This document shows, in pieces, positions 16,468-23,801 of a stretch of 23,909 nucleotides of DNA. The position numbers were made by a program, and so were the translations under genes. The stretch is taken from positions 1 through 23,909 of the forward strand of contig CAYJGQ010000024.1 in NCBI GenBank assembly GCA_964369885.1. Reading direction: 5' to 3'. A model generated the notes under the pieces. The model saw only the letters and a list, made by a program, of their open reading frames with translations, was not told where the DNA came from and did not search any database. Origin of the DNA: Heteroruminococcus sp964369885 (lineage in GTDB: Bacteria; Bacillota; Clostridia; Oscillospirales; Ruminococcaceae). Position 1 is the stretch's first letter. The number at the start of each line of letters is the position of its first letter.

Positions 16468-17694
16468 TTGAAAATTACTGGTATAATCGCTGAATATAAC
16501 CCTTTTCACAAGGGACATGCACATCAAATAGAGCTACTGCGCCGTGGGGGCAGTACCCATATAGTGTCGGTGATGAGCGGAAATTTCCTGCAAAGGGGCA
16601 CTCCGGCCATTTGTAGCAAGCACCTGCGCGCCAAAATGGCCCTGATGGGAGGCTGTGATCTTGTCATAGAACTACCCCTGCCATTGGCCTGCGCCCCTGC
16701 CTTTAGGTTTGCCCGTGGCGGCGTGGCACTGCTTGAGGGGATGGGCTGTGTGGATGAGCTGTCGTTTGGCAGTGAATGTGGCGACATTGAAAAGCTAAAA
16801 GAGCTTGTAAAAATACTCTGCTCAAAAGAGGTGGAGGACCTTACGGCCGAGATTTTGTCCGAGGGGGGCACATATGCCATGGCTCGTCAAAGGGCTGTGG
16901 AGCGTGCTCATGGCACCGAGTTTGCCACGATTTTGTCCACCCCAAACAACTCCTTGGGGGTGGAGTACATGAGGGCGCTTGCCGAGTGTGGGAGTGGCAT
17001 AAAGCCCACGACCATTGCCCGTGTGGGGGTGGCGCACGACAGCCCACAGCCGGGTGGTGGGTATGCCTCGGCCAGTTTGATAAGGGAAATGGTTGCCCGT
17101 GATGAACTGGACCGGGCGGCCATGTGGACCCCAAACTCCACTGCCGACATACTAAAACAGGCGGTGCAGGAGGGCAGGGCTCCGGCCGATATTTCCTTTG
17201 TGGACAGGGCGGTGCTCTCTAAACTGCGCAGCATGAAGGTGGAGGATTTTGCCGCCCTGCCCGATATATCGGAGGGGCTGGAAAACCGTCTTATGCGTGC
17301 GGCGGCCGACGCTTGTAGCTACGAGGAGTTTTTAAGCCTTGCAAAAACCAAGCGTTACACCCACGCGCGCCTGCGCCGCATTGTTATGATGGCCTTTTTG
17401 GGGCTGGATGAAAACCTATGCAAAAAAGCACCGCCCTACCTGCATGTGCTTGGGTTTAATCAGCGTGGCCGAGAGATCATGAGCGAGGTTTGCAGGGGTG
17501 GTAGTATGCCCATGTCCCATTCCTTGGCACGGCTACTCGTGATGGGTGGCGATGCCGAGGCATTTGTAAGGGCCGAGGTGCGGGGGGGAGATCTTTATCG
17601 TCTTATGTTGCCAAGTGTTGCCCCCTGCGGTGGAGATTACAGAGAAAGTGTGGTTATATTAGGCAAAAATACGAAAGGAAATATGATGCAATAG
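16468..17694 (+). CDS. tmcAL: tRNA(Met) cytidine acetate ligase TmcAL (YlbM family)
   Basis: A 408-aa nucleotidyltransferase-fold enzyme. The characterised family member activates acetate with ATP and acetylates C34 of elongator tRNA-Met (ac4C). The N-terminus GIIAEYNPFHKGH holds the HxGH-type nucleotide motif (H14, H17). VSVMSGNFLQRGTPAI, a conserved family block, and CDLVIELPLP follow. Then come LSTPNNSLGVEYMRAL and the C-terminal helical region with TKRYTHARLRRI. The start is TTG 16468, with AAAGGAG about 10 nt upstream; no ATG is nearby. It is divergent from ackA, whose product is its substrate. No strong terminator follows; a 7-bp hairpin (17700-17706 with 17726-17732) is weak. Confidence 0.93.
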   Translation: MKITGIIAEYNPFHKGHAHQIELLRRGGSTHIVSVMSGNFLQRGTPAICSKHLRAKMALMGGCDLVIELPLPLACAPAFRFARGGVALLEGMGCVDELSFGSECGDIEKLKELVKILCSKEVEDLTAEILSEGGTYAMARQRAVERAHGTEFATILSTPNNSLGVEYMRALAECGSGIKPTTIARVGVAHDSPQPGGGYASASLIREMVARDELDRAAMWTPNSTADILKQAVQEGRAPADISFVDRAVLSKLRSMKVEDFAALPDISEGLENRLMRAAADACSYEEFLSLAKTKRYTHARLRRIVMMAFLGLDENLCKKAPPYLHVLGFNQRGREIMSEVCRGGSMPMSHSLARLLVMGGDAEAFVRAEVRGGDLYRLMLPSVAPCGGDYRESVVILGKNTKGNMMQ

Positions 17695-17930
17695 GGGCTA
17701 AATATGGCAAAGTTCACAAAATAGTCATATTTGTTTGATATGCTGTGCAAAATGCAGACACCCCAACGAAGGGAGGAGCTTGTGCAGTAAATCAAGATTG
17801 TGTAATCTTTGACAGGGGAAACAAAATAGGCTTAATTGTAGAAAACGTGATGGGGTAATCCCGACCTATTTAACATGTTTTTTCTATTATTTACCAAATT
17901 AATTTCTGCTAAAAAGCCGCCATTATAGCG

Positions 17931-17966
17931 ATTTTATATCAGATTTCATTAAATCTGATATAAAAT
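17931..17966. repeat. 16-bp perfect inverted repeat, AT-rich hairpin
   Basis: Positions 17931-17946 and 17951-17966 are exact inverted copies around CATT. The 3' side has no clear T run, so a terminator is possible but not typical. It lies 237 bp after tmcAL and 242 bp before the CdaR-type gene. Confidence 0.7.
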
Positions 17967-18103
17967 ATTAGATAGTTTGCATTTAGGCATTTTAACACCA
18001 TATATTGTGGTGGAAAACAGCAGTTAATACAGAAAGTCTGAAAAAATCCCGCATTATTGACCAATTATTGATTGCATTCCCCTATTTTTTTTTGCAATAT
18101 ATG

Positions 18104-18132
18104 TTGCAATTGCACAAAATATTATGTACAAT
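18104..18132 (+). promoter_or_regulatory. Probable promoter of the CdaR-type regulator (and cell-wall cluster)
   Basis: TTGCAA (18104-18109), 17 bp, TACAAT (18127-18132). The -35 box is embedded in the palindrome TGCAATTGCA (18106-18115), and a TTGCAAT copy lies exactly 12 bp upstream (18092-18098). Confidence 0.55.
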
Positions 18133-18207
18133 AGCTTTGAAGAGTAAATTAACCATGTTAACATTTGCTAAACAAAAGCAAAACAAAGCTTAAGAGGGGT
18201 GCAAGTT

Positions 18208-19293
18208 ATGTCTAACAGATTGTTTCAAGGCCTGGTACATCAGATGAGAGATTGCGTTGACCGAGTGATTGGCGTGGTGGACGAAACCGGCACAATAATT
18301 GCATGTAGTGACCTTTCTCGAATTGGCGAGGTAAACGATTATCTGGCGATCGATTTGGGCGAGCATAGCGATGTATTTGTGCGGGATGCAAACACCTACA
18401 AGCCTTTTGGCTCTAAGATGGTGTCGGAGTATGCTGTTTTTGTGGCCGGCGCTGATGAGGCCGCCGAGAAATATTGCAACCTGCTTGCGGTATCTCTTTC
18501 CAACATTAAACAGTATTATGATGAAAAGTACGATCGCAACAACTTCATCAAAAATGTAATACTGGACAACATTTTGCCCGGGGATATTTATGTAAAGGCC
18601 AGAGAGCTTCATTTTGGCACCGACGTAAACCGCGTTGCCATTTTGGTGCGAATTGTGTCATCCAATGACATTTCGGCCTTTGAGGTAATTCAAAACCTAT
18701 TCCCCGACAAACAGCGTGATTTTGTATTCAACATCAGCGAGAGCGACATTGTACTTGTCAAGGAGATAAAATCCGGAATAGAGATAAAGGATCTTGAAAA
18801 ACTTGCCCGCTCCATTGTGGACACGCTGGGCAGTGAGTTCTACACCAAGGTGGTTGTGGGCATCGGTACGGTGGTTACAGGCATTAAGGATCTTGCGCGC
18901 TCCTTCAAGGAGGCTCAGGTAGCGCTTGAGGTGGGCAAGGTGTTTGATACCGAAAAACCCATTGTCAACTACGACAACCTCGGCATTGCCCGCATAATCT
19001 ATCAGCTACCCACAACCCTGTGTGAGATGTTCCTGCGTGAGGTGTTTAAGAAGGGTTCTATCGAGAGCCTTGATCAGGAAACCCTTTTCACAATTCAGAA
19101 GTTTTTTGAGAACAACCTAAACGTTTCAGAAACCTCTCGTAAACTGTTTGTACACCGCAATACCCTTGTGTACAGACTTGAGAAGATAAAGAAACTTACA
19201 GGACTTGATCTGCGAGAGTTTGACCATGCCATCATATTTAAGGTAGCGCTTATGGTTAAAAAGTACCTCACAGCAAATCCGGTTAAATACTAA
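18208..19293 (+). CDS. PucR/CdaR-family transcriptional regulator
   Basis: A 361-aa cytosolic regulator. The N-terminal part (about 1-130) is sensor-like with VIGVVDETGTIIACSD. The middle (about 140-270) resembles the degenerate GGDEF-like domain of CdaR proteins (VVVGIGTVVTGIKDLARSF split here, then EAQVALEVG). The C-terminus is the PucR-type helix-turn-helix (about 295-345): LNVSETSRKLFVHRNTLVYR, then LEKIKKLTGLDL. Relatives respond to small metabolites, but the ligand here cannot be inferred. ATG 18208 has GAGGGG 8 nt upstream; an in-frame GTG at 18199 overlaps that site. It precedes ftsE by 132 bp in the same direction, suggesting joint transcription or local control of the cell-wall genes. 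Confidence 0.87.
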   Translation: MSNRLFQGLVHQMRDCVDRVIGVVDETGTIIACSDLSRIGEVNDYLAIDLGEHSDVFVRDANTYKPFGSKMVSEYAVFVAGADEAAEKYCNLLAVSLSNIKQYYDEKYDRNNFIKNVILDNILPGDIYVKARELHFGTDVNRVAILVRIVSSNDISAFEVIQNLFPDKQRDFVFNISESDIVLVKEIKSGIEIKDLEKLARSIVDTLGSEFYTKVVVGIGTVVTGIKDLARSFKEAQVALEVGKVFDTEKPIVNYDNLGIARIIYQLPTTLCEMFLREVFKKGSIESLDQETLFTIQKFFENNLNVSETSRKLFVHRNTLVYRLEKIKKLTGLDLREFDHAIIFKVALMVKKYLTANPVKY

Positions 19294-19425
19294 GACTTGC
19301 AGGGAACATGATGCAGACTTTTTCGGTGCATCTCCGTGCAGACAATATGAACAGCCCAAACGGCAAAATTTGCTGTAATATGGGGGTTCTACGGCAAGAT
19401 ATCATGGCTGCAAGGCGGTGAAATA

Positions 19426-20109
19426 ATGATAGAAATGACCAATATATCAAAGACCTACCCCAACGGCACCCACGCCCTGTACGATGTAAATTTAAGCGTG
19501 GAAAAAGGCGAATTTGTCTTCGTGGTGGGGCAGTCGGGTGCAGGTAAATCCACACTTATAAAGATGATACTGCGTGAAGAGGTGCCCACCAGCGGTGAGG
19601 TGGAGGTGAACGGTTACAACCTTGTGACTATGCGCCGACGTCAAATCCCACTTTTCAGACGTGGTATAGGGGTGGTATTTCAGGACTTTAGGCTCATTCC
19701 CAATATGAGCGTTTACGACAACGTGGCCTTTGCACTTAGGGTAACCAATGTATCCTCAAAATTTATAAGAAGGCGTGTGCCATATATACTTGATCTTGTG
19801 GACCTTTCGGGCAAGGCAAGGCGCATGCCCCACGAGCTTTCGGGTGGCGAGCAGCAGCGTGTTGCCTTTGCAAGGGCGCTTGTAAACAATCCCTCGCTTA
19901 TAATAGCCGACGAACCTACAGGCAATGTAGATCCCGAGCGTTCCTGCGAGATAGTCGATTTGTTGTCCGAAATAAACAAATGCGGCACCACGGTGCTCAT
20001 GGTAACCCACGAACGCCAGCTTGTGGACGAGTTTAACAAGCGCGTTGTCACCTTAAATCAAGGGCATTTGGTATCCGATACCGCCCGTGAGAGGGGGCGT
20101 ATACTGTGA
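19426..20109 (+). CDS. ftsE: Cell division ATP-binding protein FtsE
   Basis: The cytoplasmic ATPase of the FtsEX complex, which couples ATP hydrolysis to activation of peptidoglycan hydrolases outside the membrane. At 227 aa it has the usual length. Walker A GQSGAGKS is at 35-42, the Q-loop in VVFQDFRLIPNMSVYDNV near 83-100, signature LSGGEQQR at 138-145, and Walker B LIIADEPTGNVDP from 158, with the H-loop in MVTHE. The start ATG has AAGGCGGTGA upstream. Its stop overlaps the ftsX start by 4 nt (GTGA), indicating translational coupling. Confidence 0.96.
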   Translation: MIEMTNISKTYPNGTHALYDVNLSVEKGEFVFVVGQSGAGKSTLIKMILREEVPTSGEVEVNGYNLVTMRRRQIPLFRRGIGVVFQDFRLIPNMSVYDNVAFALRVTNVSSKFIRRRVPYILDLVDLSGKARRMPHELSGGEQQRVAFARALVNNPSLIIADEPTGNVDPERSCEIVDLLSEINKCGTTVLMVTHERQLVDEFNKRVVTLNQGHLVSDTARERGRIL

Positions 20110-21011
20110 GAGGAAGCAGTTTTGGCTACCTTGTAGGCGAGGGTGTAAGAGGTATGATGGCAAACCGCCTGATGGCACTGGCCTCAATAGGTGTACTGAC
20201 GGCCTGTTTGCTACTGATTGGTGGCGCATGGCTACTCACCGAAAATGTAAACTCCATCATAGGACATGTTGAAGATCAGAGTGAAGCCATGGTATTTGTG
20301 GCGGATGATGTTGATACAGAAGGAATTTTGGCCATTGAGGAACAGCTATATGCCCTTGATAACATCCATGAAATAATTTTTGTTTCCAAGGAGCAAGCAC
20401 TCCAGCAGCAACAAGAACTGTTGGAGGAAAACGCCTACCTTTTTGAGGAGTTTTCGGAGGACAACCCCTATCCCAACAGCTTTAGGCTTAAGATAGACGA
20501 CCTCTCCCTTCAGGAGCAGACACTAAATGAGGTTATGGCCATAGAGGGCACCGACGGTATATCGGCCTCGGCCGATCTTGCCTCCACCATAACCGACATA
20601 AAAAACGGCATATCCTTTTCGGGTGTGTTTATAGTTAGCATTTTATCGGTTGTATCGCTTGTTATTGTTGTAAATACAATAAAAATTACCGTATTCTCCC
20701 GCAGAAAAGAGATAAGCATAATGAAGTATGTGGGGGCAACCGACCTGTTTATTAGAATGCCGTTTTTGGTTGAGGGCATTTTGCTTGGGCTTATATCGGC
20801 CGCACTGGCTTTTTTGGCCTTGTGGGGTGGGTATATAGGCGTGATAGGTTGGATGCGTGAGGCCGACTCGTCCTGGGTGTCGCTTGCATTTACAAATCTT
20901 GTGGATTTTCAAAGCGTATGGTTTATGATTTTCGGAACATTTGCAGCGGCCGGCATAGGCATAGGCACAATAGGCAGTATGGCCTTTATCGGACGTTTTC
21001 TTAAGGTGTAA
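20106..21011 (+). CDS. ftsX: Cell division protein FtsX (permease-like)
   Basis: The membrane partner of FtsE, 301 aa. The first membrane helix is at about 22-44. A large extracellular loop (about 45-170) follows, rich in acidic and glutamine residues, the part that contacts the hydrolase or its activator. Three more helices close the FtsX/MacB-type domain (about 175-197, 218-245, 268-295), with the SRRKEISIMKYVGAT motif after the second. The start is GTG 20106, overlapping the end of ftsE. The extracellular loop would face the EnvC-like M23 protein encoded next. Confidence 0.95.
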   Translation: MRGSSFGYLVGEGVRGMMANRLMALASIGVLTACLLLIGGAWLLTENVNSIIGHVEDQSEAMVFVADDVDTEGILAIEEQLYALDNIHEIIFVSKEQALQQQQELLEENAYLFEEFSEDNPYPNSFRLKIDDLSLQEQTLNEVMAIEGTDGISASADLASTITDIKNGISFSGVFIVSILSVVSLVIVVNTIKITVFSRRKEISIMKYVGATDLFIRMPFLVEGILLGLISAALAFLALWGGYIGVIGWMREADSSWVSLAFTNLVDFQSVWFMIFGTFAAAGIGIGTIGSMAFIGRFLKV

Positions 21012-21044
21012 AATACAACCCATAAAAACATTGACATCAAAGCA

Positions 21045-21063
21045 GGGCGGGGCATACCCGCCC
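21045..21063 (+). other. GC-rich hairpin between ftsX and the M23 gene
   Basis: GGGCGGG (21045-21051) and CCCGCCC (21057-21063) form a 7-bp stem with a 5-nt loop. There is no real T run after it, so it may be a partial terminator or an mRNA stability element in the 171-bp gap. A second dyad, GTACACC/GGTGTAC, lies at about 21099-21125. Confidence 0.5.
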
Positions 21064-21182
21064 GTGACTTTATTACACAGCGTGACAGGGTAATTTTTGT
21101 ACACCCCACGCCGCATGCGGTGTACTTATGGCCTGTTGCACCTATCTAAACATATGCGGCAGATTGGAGCGGACTGAATAGC

Positions 21183-22418
21183 ATGCACATAAAAGATATT
21201 TTAAGAAAACTACTGACACTTGCAATATGTGGCATAATGTTGACATCGCTGTTTCCTACACCCATCATACCTGCAATGGCCTCAGAAATTGATCAGGTAG
21301 ACCGCAGTGATGAGGATGATGAGGAAGACGATGACAGCACTGAGGACGCCCAGGATGAAATTGATGACCTAAATTCCCAGTATGATGAAATAAAGGCACA
21401 GCAGGATGCCGTGCAAAATGAGCTTAATCAGGCGGCCAATGACAAGGCTTCGGCCCTGGCACAGCAGGCAAATTTGAATAATCAAATTTACCTTTCGCAG
21501 CAGCAAATAGCCGTGCTGGAGGAAAAAATCACTCTTTTGACCCGTCAAATTGAGACAAAACAACAAGAAATTGCAGATTTAGAGCAGTCAATAGACTATA
21601 ATTACGGACAGTACAAGGAAAGGCTCAATGCAATGTACCGCACCGGCAGTCCATCCTTGTTGGCGGTGGCGCTGGGTGCGGACGAATTTTCAGATTTTTT
21701 GATGCAGTCCGAGATGCTAAACCGCATCGCCGAGCACGATCAGGCACTGCTTGATCAGCTTGAACATGACAAAATACTGCTTGAACAGGTAAAGGCCGGG
21801 CTGGATGCAGATAAGATTGATCTTGATGAATCCATGGTAGAGGTAGAGGAGCTAAAGGCAAGCCTTGGCATACAGCTTACCCAAACCAATAATCAGATAC
21901 AGGATTTGTCGGCACTTGAGGCAGAACTTTTGGCCGATAAGGCCTCCTTCCAGGCCAAGATGGCAGCCATTCAGGCCGAAATTGACGCAATATATGAAAC
22001 CCTGGTATCGCAAGGTGAGTATGTTGGCGGCATGTTTGCCTGGCCAACTCCTGGATATACAAACATTACCTCCTACTTTGGTTGGCGTTTTGGCGGTTCG
22101 GATTACCATACCGGTATTGATATGTCGGGTTCCGATATATACGGAAAGTCCATAGTGGCGGCCAACAGCGGTACCGTTGTGTTTGTGCGTGACTACGATC
22201 CGGGTGGCGGTTACGGTAAATATCTGATTGTTGATCATGGCGGTGGGTACACCACCTTGTATGCCCACTGCAGTGAAATTATGGTGAGCGTTGGTGACAG
22301 CGTTTCCCGTATGGAACCAATTGCAAAGGTTGGCTCGACAGGTTGGTCTACCGGGCCACATCTGCATTATGAAATTCGTATAGACGCAAAACCGCAAAAT
22401 CCGCTGAATTTCTATTGA
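21183..22418 (+). CDS. EnvC-like secreted M23 peptidoglycan hydrolase with coiled coil
   Basis: A 411-aa exported protein. The signal peptide covers about 1-34 (hydrophobic LLTLAICGIMLTSLF, likely cut after PAMA). A strongly acidic patch (about 41-60) is followed by a long coiled coil (about 60-275) of EnvC/PcsB type. The C-terminal LytM/M23 domain (about 285-411) keeps zinc ligands H309 and D313 (HTGID) and H395, and catalytic H362 and H393 (HLH). This differs from E. coli EnvC, whose LytM domain is degenerate and only activates amidases, so this protein may cut peptide bonds itself. Position after ftsEX suggests it is the FtsEX-controlled hydrolase. The ribosome binding site (GGAG, 13 nt upstream) is distant. 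Confidence 0.92.
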   Translation: MHIKDILRKLLTLAICGIMLTSLFPTPIIPAMASEIDQVDRSDEDDEEDDDSTEDAQDEIDDLNSQYDEIKAQQDAVQNELNQAANDKASALAQQANLNNQIYLSQQQIAVLEEKITLLTRQIETKQQEIADLEQSIDYNYGQYKERLNAMYRTGSPSLLAVALGADEFSDFLMQSEMLNRIAEHDQALLDQLEHDKILLEQVKAGLDADKIDLDESMVEVEELKASLGIQLTQTNNQIQDLSALEAELLADKASFQAKMAAIQAEIDAIYETLVSQGEYVGGMFAWPTPGYTNITSYFGWRFGGSDYHTGIDMSGSDIYGKSIVAANSGTVVFVRDYDPGGGYGKYLIVDHGGGYTTLYAHCSEIMVSVGDSVSRMEPIAKVGSTGWSTGPHLHYEIRIDAKPQNPLNFY

Positions 22419-22472
22419 TCCCAAAATATGGGGTTGACATCACTTTTTAAGTAGACATAGGGAGAAACATTA

Positions 22473-23693
22473 ATGAACAGGAAGATATCATTAGGCGCGG
22501 CCATTGCCTTTATGTTGGTGGTGGCAACACTTACCCTCGCCCTGACCATGGCCTTTTCTATGAATAGATTTACCGAGATGGTAAATGGTGTTCAGGAACA
22601 GCGAGAACTGTATGCAAAATTGTCCGAAATTGAGCAAAATGTGCGGGACAAGTACCCCGATTCTCTGGATAATGAGGCGCTTATGGATGCCATGGCGGCC
22701 GGATATATTGAGGGCTTGGGGGATGGTGACAATCAGTACTTCACGGCCGGCGAATACCAGAAAATGATTTCGGAGGAGGATGGGCGTTACTACGGTGTAG
22801 GTGTTGTGGTAACAATGGAGGGCAACGGATATATTCAGGTAACCGAAGTGTATCCCGACTCTCCTGCCGCAAATGCACAGGTGGCTGCGGGGGATATCAT
22901 TGTTAAGGTGGATGATATCGACGTTACCTCCGAGACCTATACTGATGCCACGGCACTGCTGCGTGGCGAGGCCGGTACAAAGGTGGTACTGACACTGCGC
23001 CGCGACAGTGAGGATATCAGCATGGAGCTGACAAGCCGCCAGGTTGAGGTGCCTACTGTATATGCCACATCTTATGATCGTGTGGAGTATCTTCGTATTA
23101 CCTCGTTTTCCACCGGCACACGTGATCAGTTTAATAGGTATTTGAATGCTGCTATTGGTGCCGGACGTCAGGCGCTGATTATTGATCTTCGTGATAATCC
23201 TGGTGGGCGATATACCAGTATGACCCCTGTGCTTGAGCTGTTGGTACCGCAGGGAAATATATTGCTGGCGCAGTACAAAACAGGTGAACCCGAGGTTTTA
23301 GCAACCTCGGCAACCCAAGGTGCAAGCCTGCCCATAGTAGTGCTGACAAATCAAAACACCACCGGCACGGCCGAGGTGTTTGCACAGAGCCTAAAGGAAC
23401 TGTCGGGGGCCGATATTGTAGGCGTTAATACGGCAGGTAACGGCGAACTTCAGGAGCTTTTTAAGTTGAGTGATGGTTCAGCTATACAGATAACGGTTGG
23501 ACGTTTTGTAACACCTGCTGGCTACATGGTTGATGGAGTGGGCGTAAGCCCCGACTACGATGTGAAGCTCGAGAGTGAAGAGGTAATATGGGCAAACCTT
23601 TCCCCCGAGTACGATACCCAACTTGCTAAGGCAATGGAATTGGCCGAAGCCGTGATAAACGTTGGAACCGCCAACAATGCGCCTGCTGAGTAA
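22473..23693 (+). CDS. S41 (CtpA/Prc)-family PDZ protein lacking the catalytic Ser-Lys dyad
   Basis: A 406-aa protein with an N-terminal membrane anchor (about 8-30), so the bulk lies outside the membrane. A PDZ domain follows (about 95-190, YYGVGVVVTMEGNG and GDIIVKVDDIDV), then an S41 core (about 195-375) with DLRDNPGGRY, the usual DLRNNPGG block. In active family members the nucleophile lies in GSASASE and the lysine in TFGKG, 25 residues apart. Here these segments read NTTGTAE and TAGNG, placing Gly298 and Asn323 at the two positions, again 25 apart. Gln327 matches the supporting glutamine. It therefore looks like an inactive protease, though a nearby threonine cannot be excluded as nucleophile. 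AGGGAG precedes the ATG. Last gene of the ftsEX cluster. Confidence 0.9.
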   Translation: MNRKISLGAAIAFMLVVATLTLALTMAFSMNRFTEMVNGVQEQRELYAKLSEIEQNVRDKYPDSLDNEALMDAMAAGYIEGLGDGDNQYFTAGEYQKMISEEDGRYYGVGVVVTMEGNGYIQVTEVYPDSPAANAQVAAGDIIVKVDDIDVTSETYTDATALLRGEAGTKVVLTLRRDSEDISMELTSRQVEVPTVYATSYDRVEYLRITSFSTGTRDQFNRYLNAAIGAGRQALIIDLRDNPGGRYTSMTPVLELLVPQGNILLAQYKTGEPEVLATSATQGASLPIVVLTNQNTTGTAEVFAQSLKELSGADIVGVNTAGNGELQELFKLSDGSAIQITVGRFVTPAGYMVDGVGVSPDYDVKLESEEVIWANLSPEYDTQLAKAMELAEAVINVGTANNAPAE

Positions 23694-23709
23694 CAACCTC
23701 CAAGACCGT

Positions 23710-23797
23710 GGGGCCTTGCCCCGCACCCCACCACCTTTTGAAAAAGGTGGACGAAAACTTTGCACGCCCCCTGCCTTTGGCAGGGGGCGAAGTTTTT
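23710..23797 (+). terminator. Three-hairpin terminator region after the S41 gene, repeat-like
   Basis: Three successive stems are present. GGGGC/GCCCC covers 23710-23722. CCACCTTTT/AAAAGGTGG (9 bp, 2-nt loop) covers 23731-23750. A composite stem has AAAACTT (23754-23760) with AAGTTTT (23790-23796) outside and GCCCCCTGCC (23766-23775) with GGCAGGGGGC (23779-23788) inside. The last ends in a T5 run, so termination is likely. The general style resembles intergenic repeat elements seen in Oscillospirales genomes, but that link is from memory. Confidence 0.7.
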
Positions 23798-23801
23798 GCA
23801 C

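Larger units (their letters stand above)
17695..18207. other. AT-rich 513-bp gap with palindrome and repeated TTGCA words
   Basis: No credible protein gene. It holds a weak hairpin just after tmcAL, a GGGAGGAG purine block (17771-17778) followed only by a ten-codon frame, and a small hairpin AAGATT/AATCTT (17794-17809). A 36-bp palindrome (17931-17966) and the promoter of the CdaR-type gene with clustered TTGCA words complete it. It is the least explained stretch of the window. Confidence 0.7.

Noticed and set aside
17771..17811. GGGAGGAG followed by a ten-codon TTG frame, as a leader peptide
   Set aside because: The spacing between the purine block and TTG is only one base, the peptide has no regulatory run of codons, and no attenuator follows.
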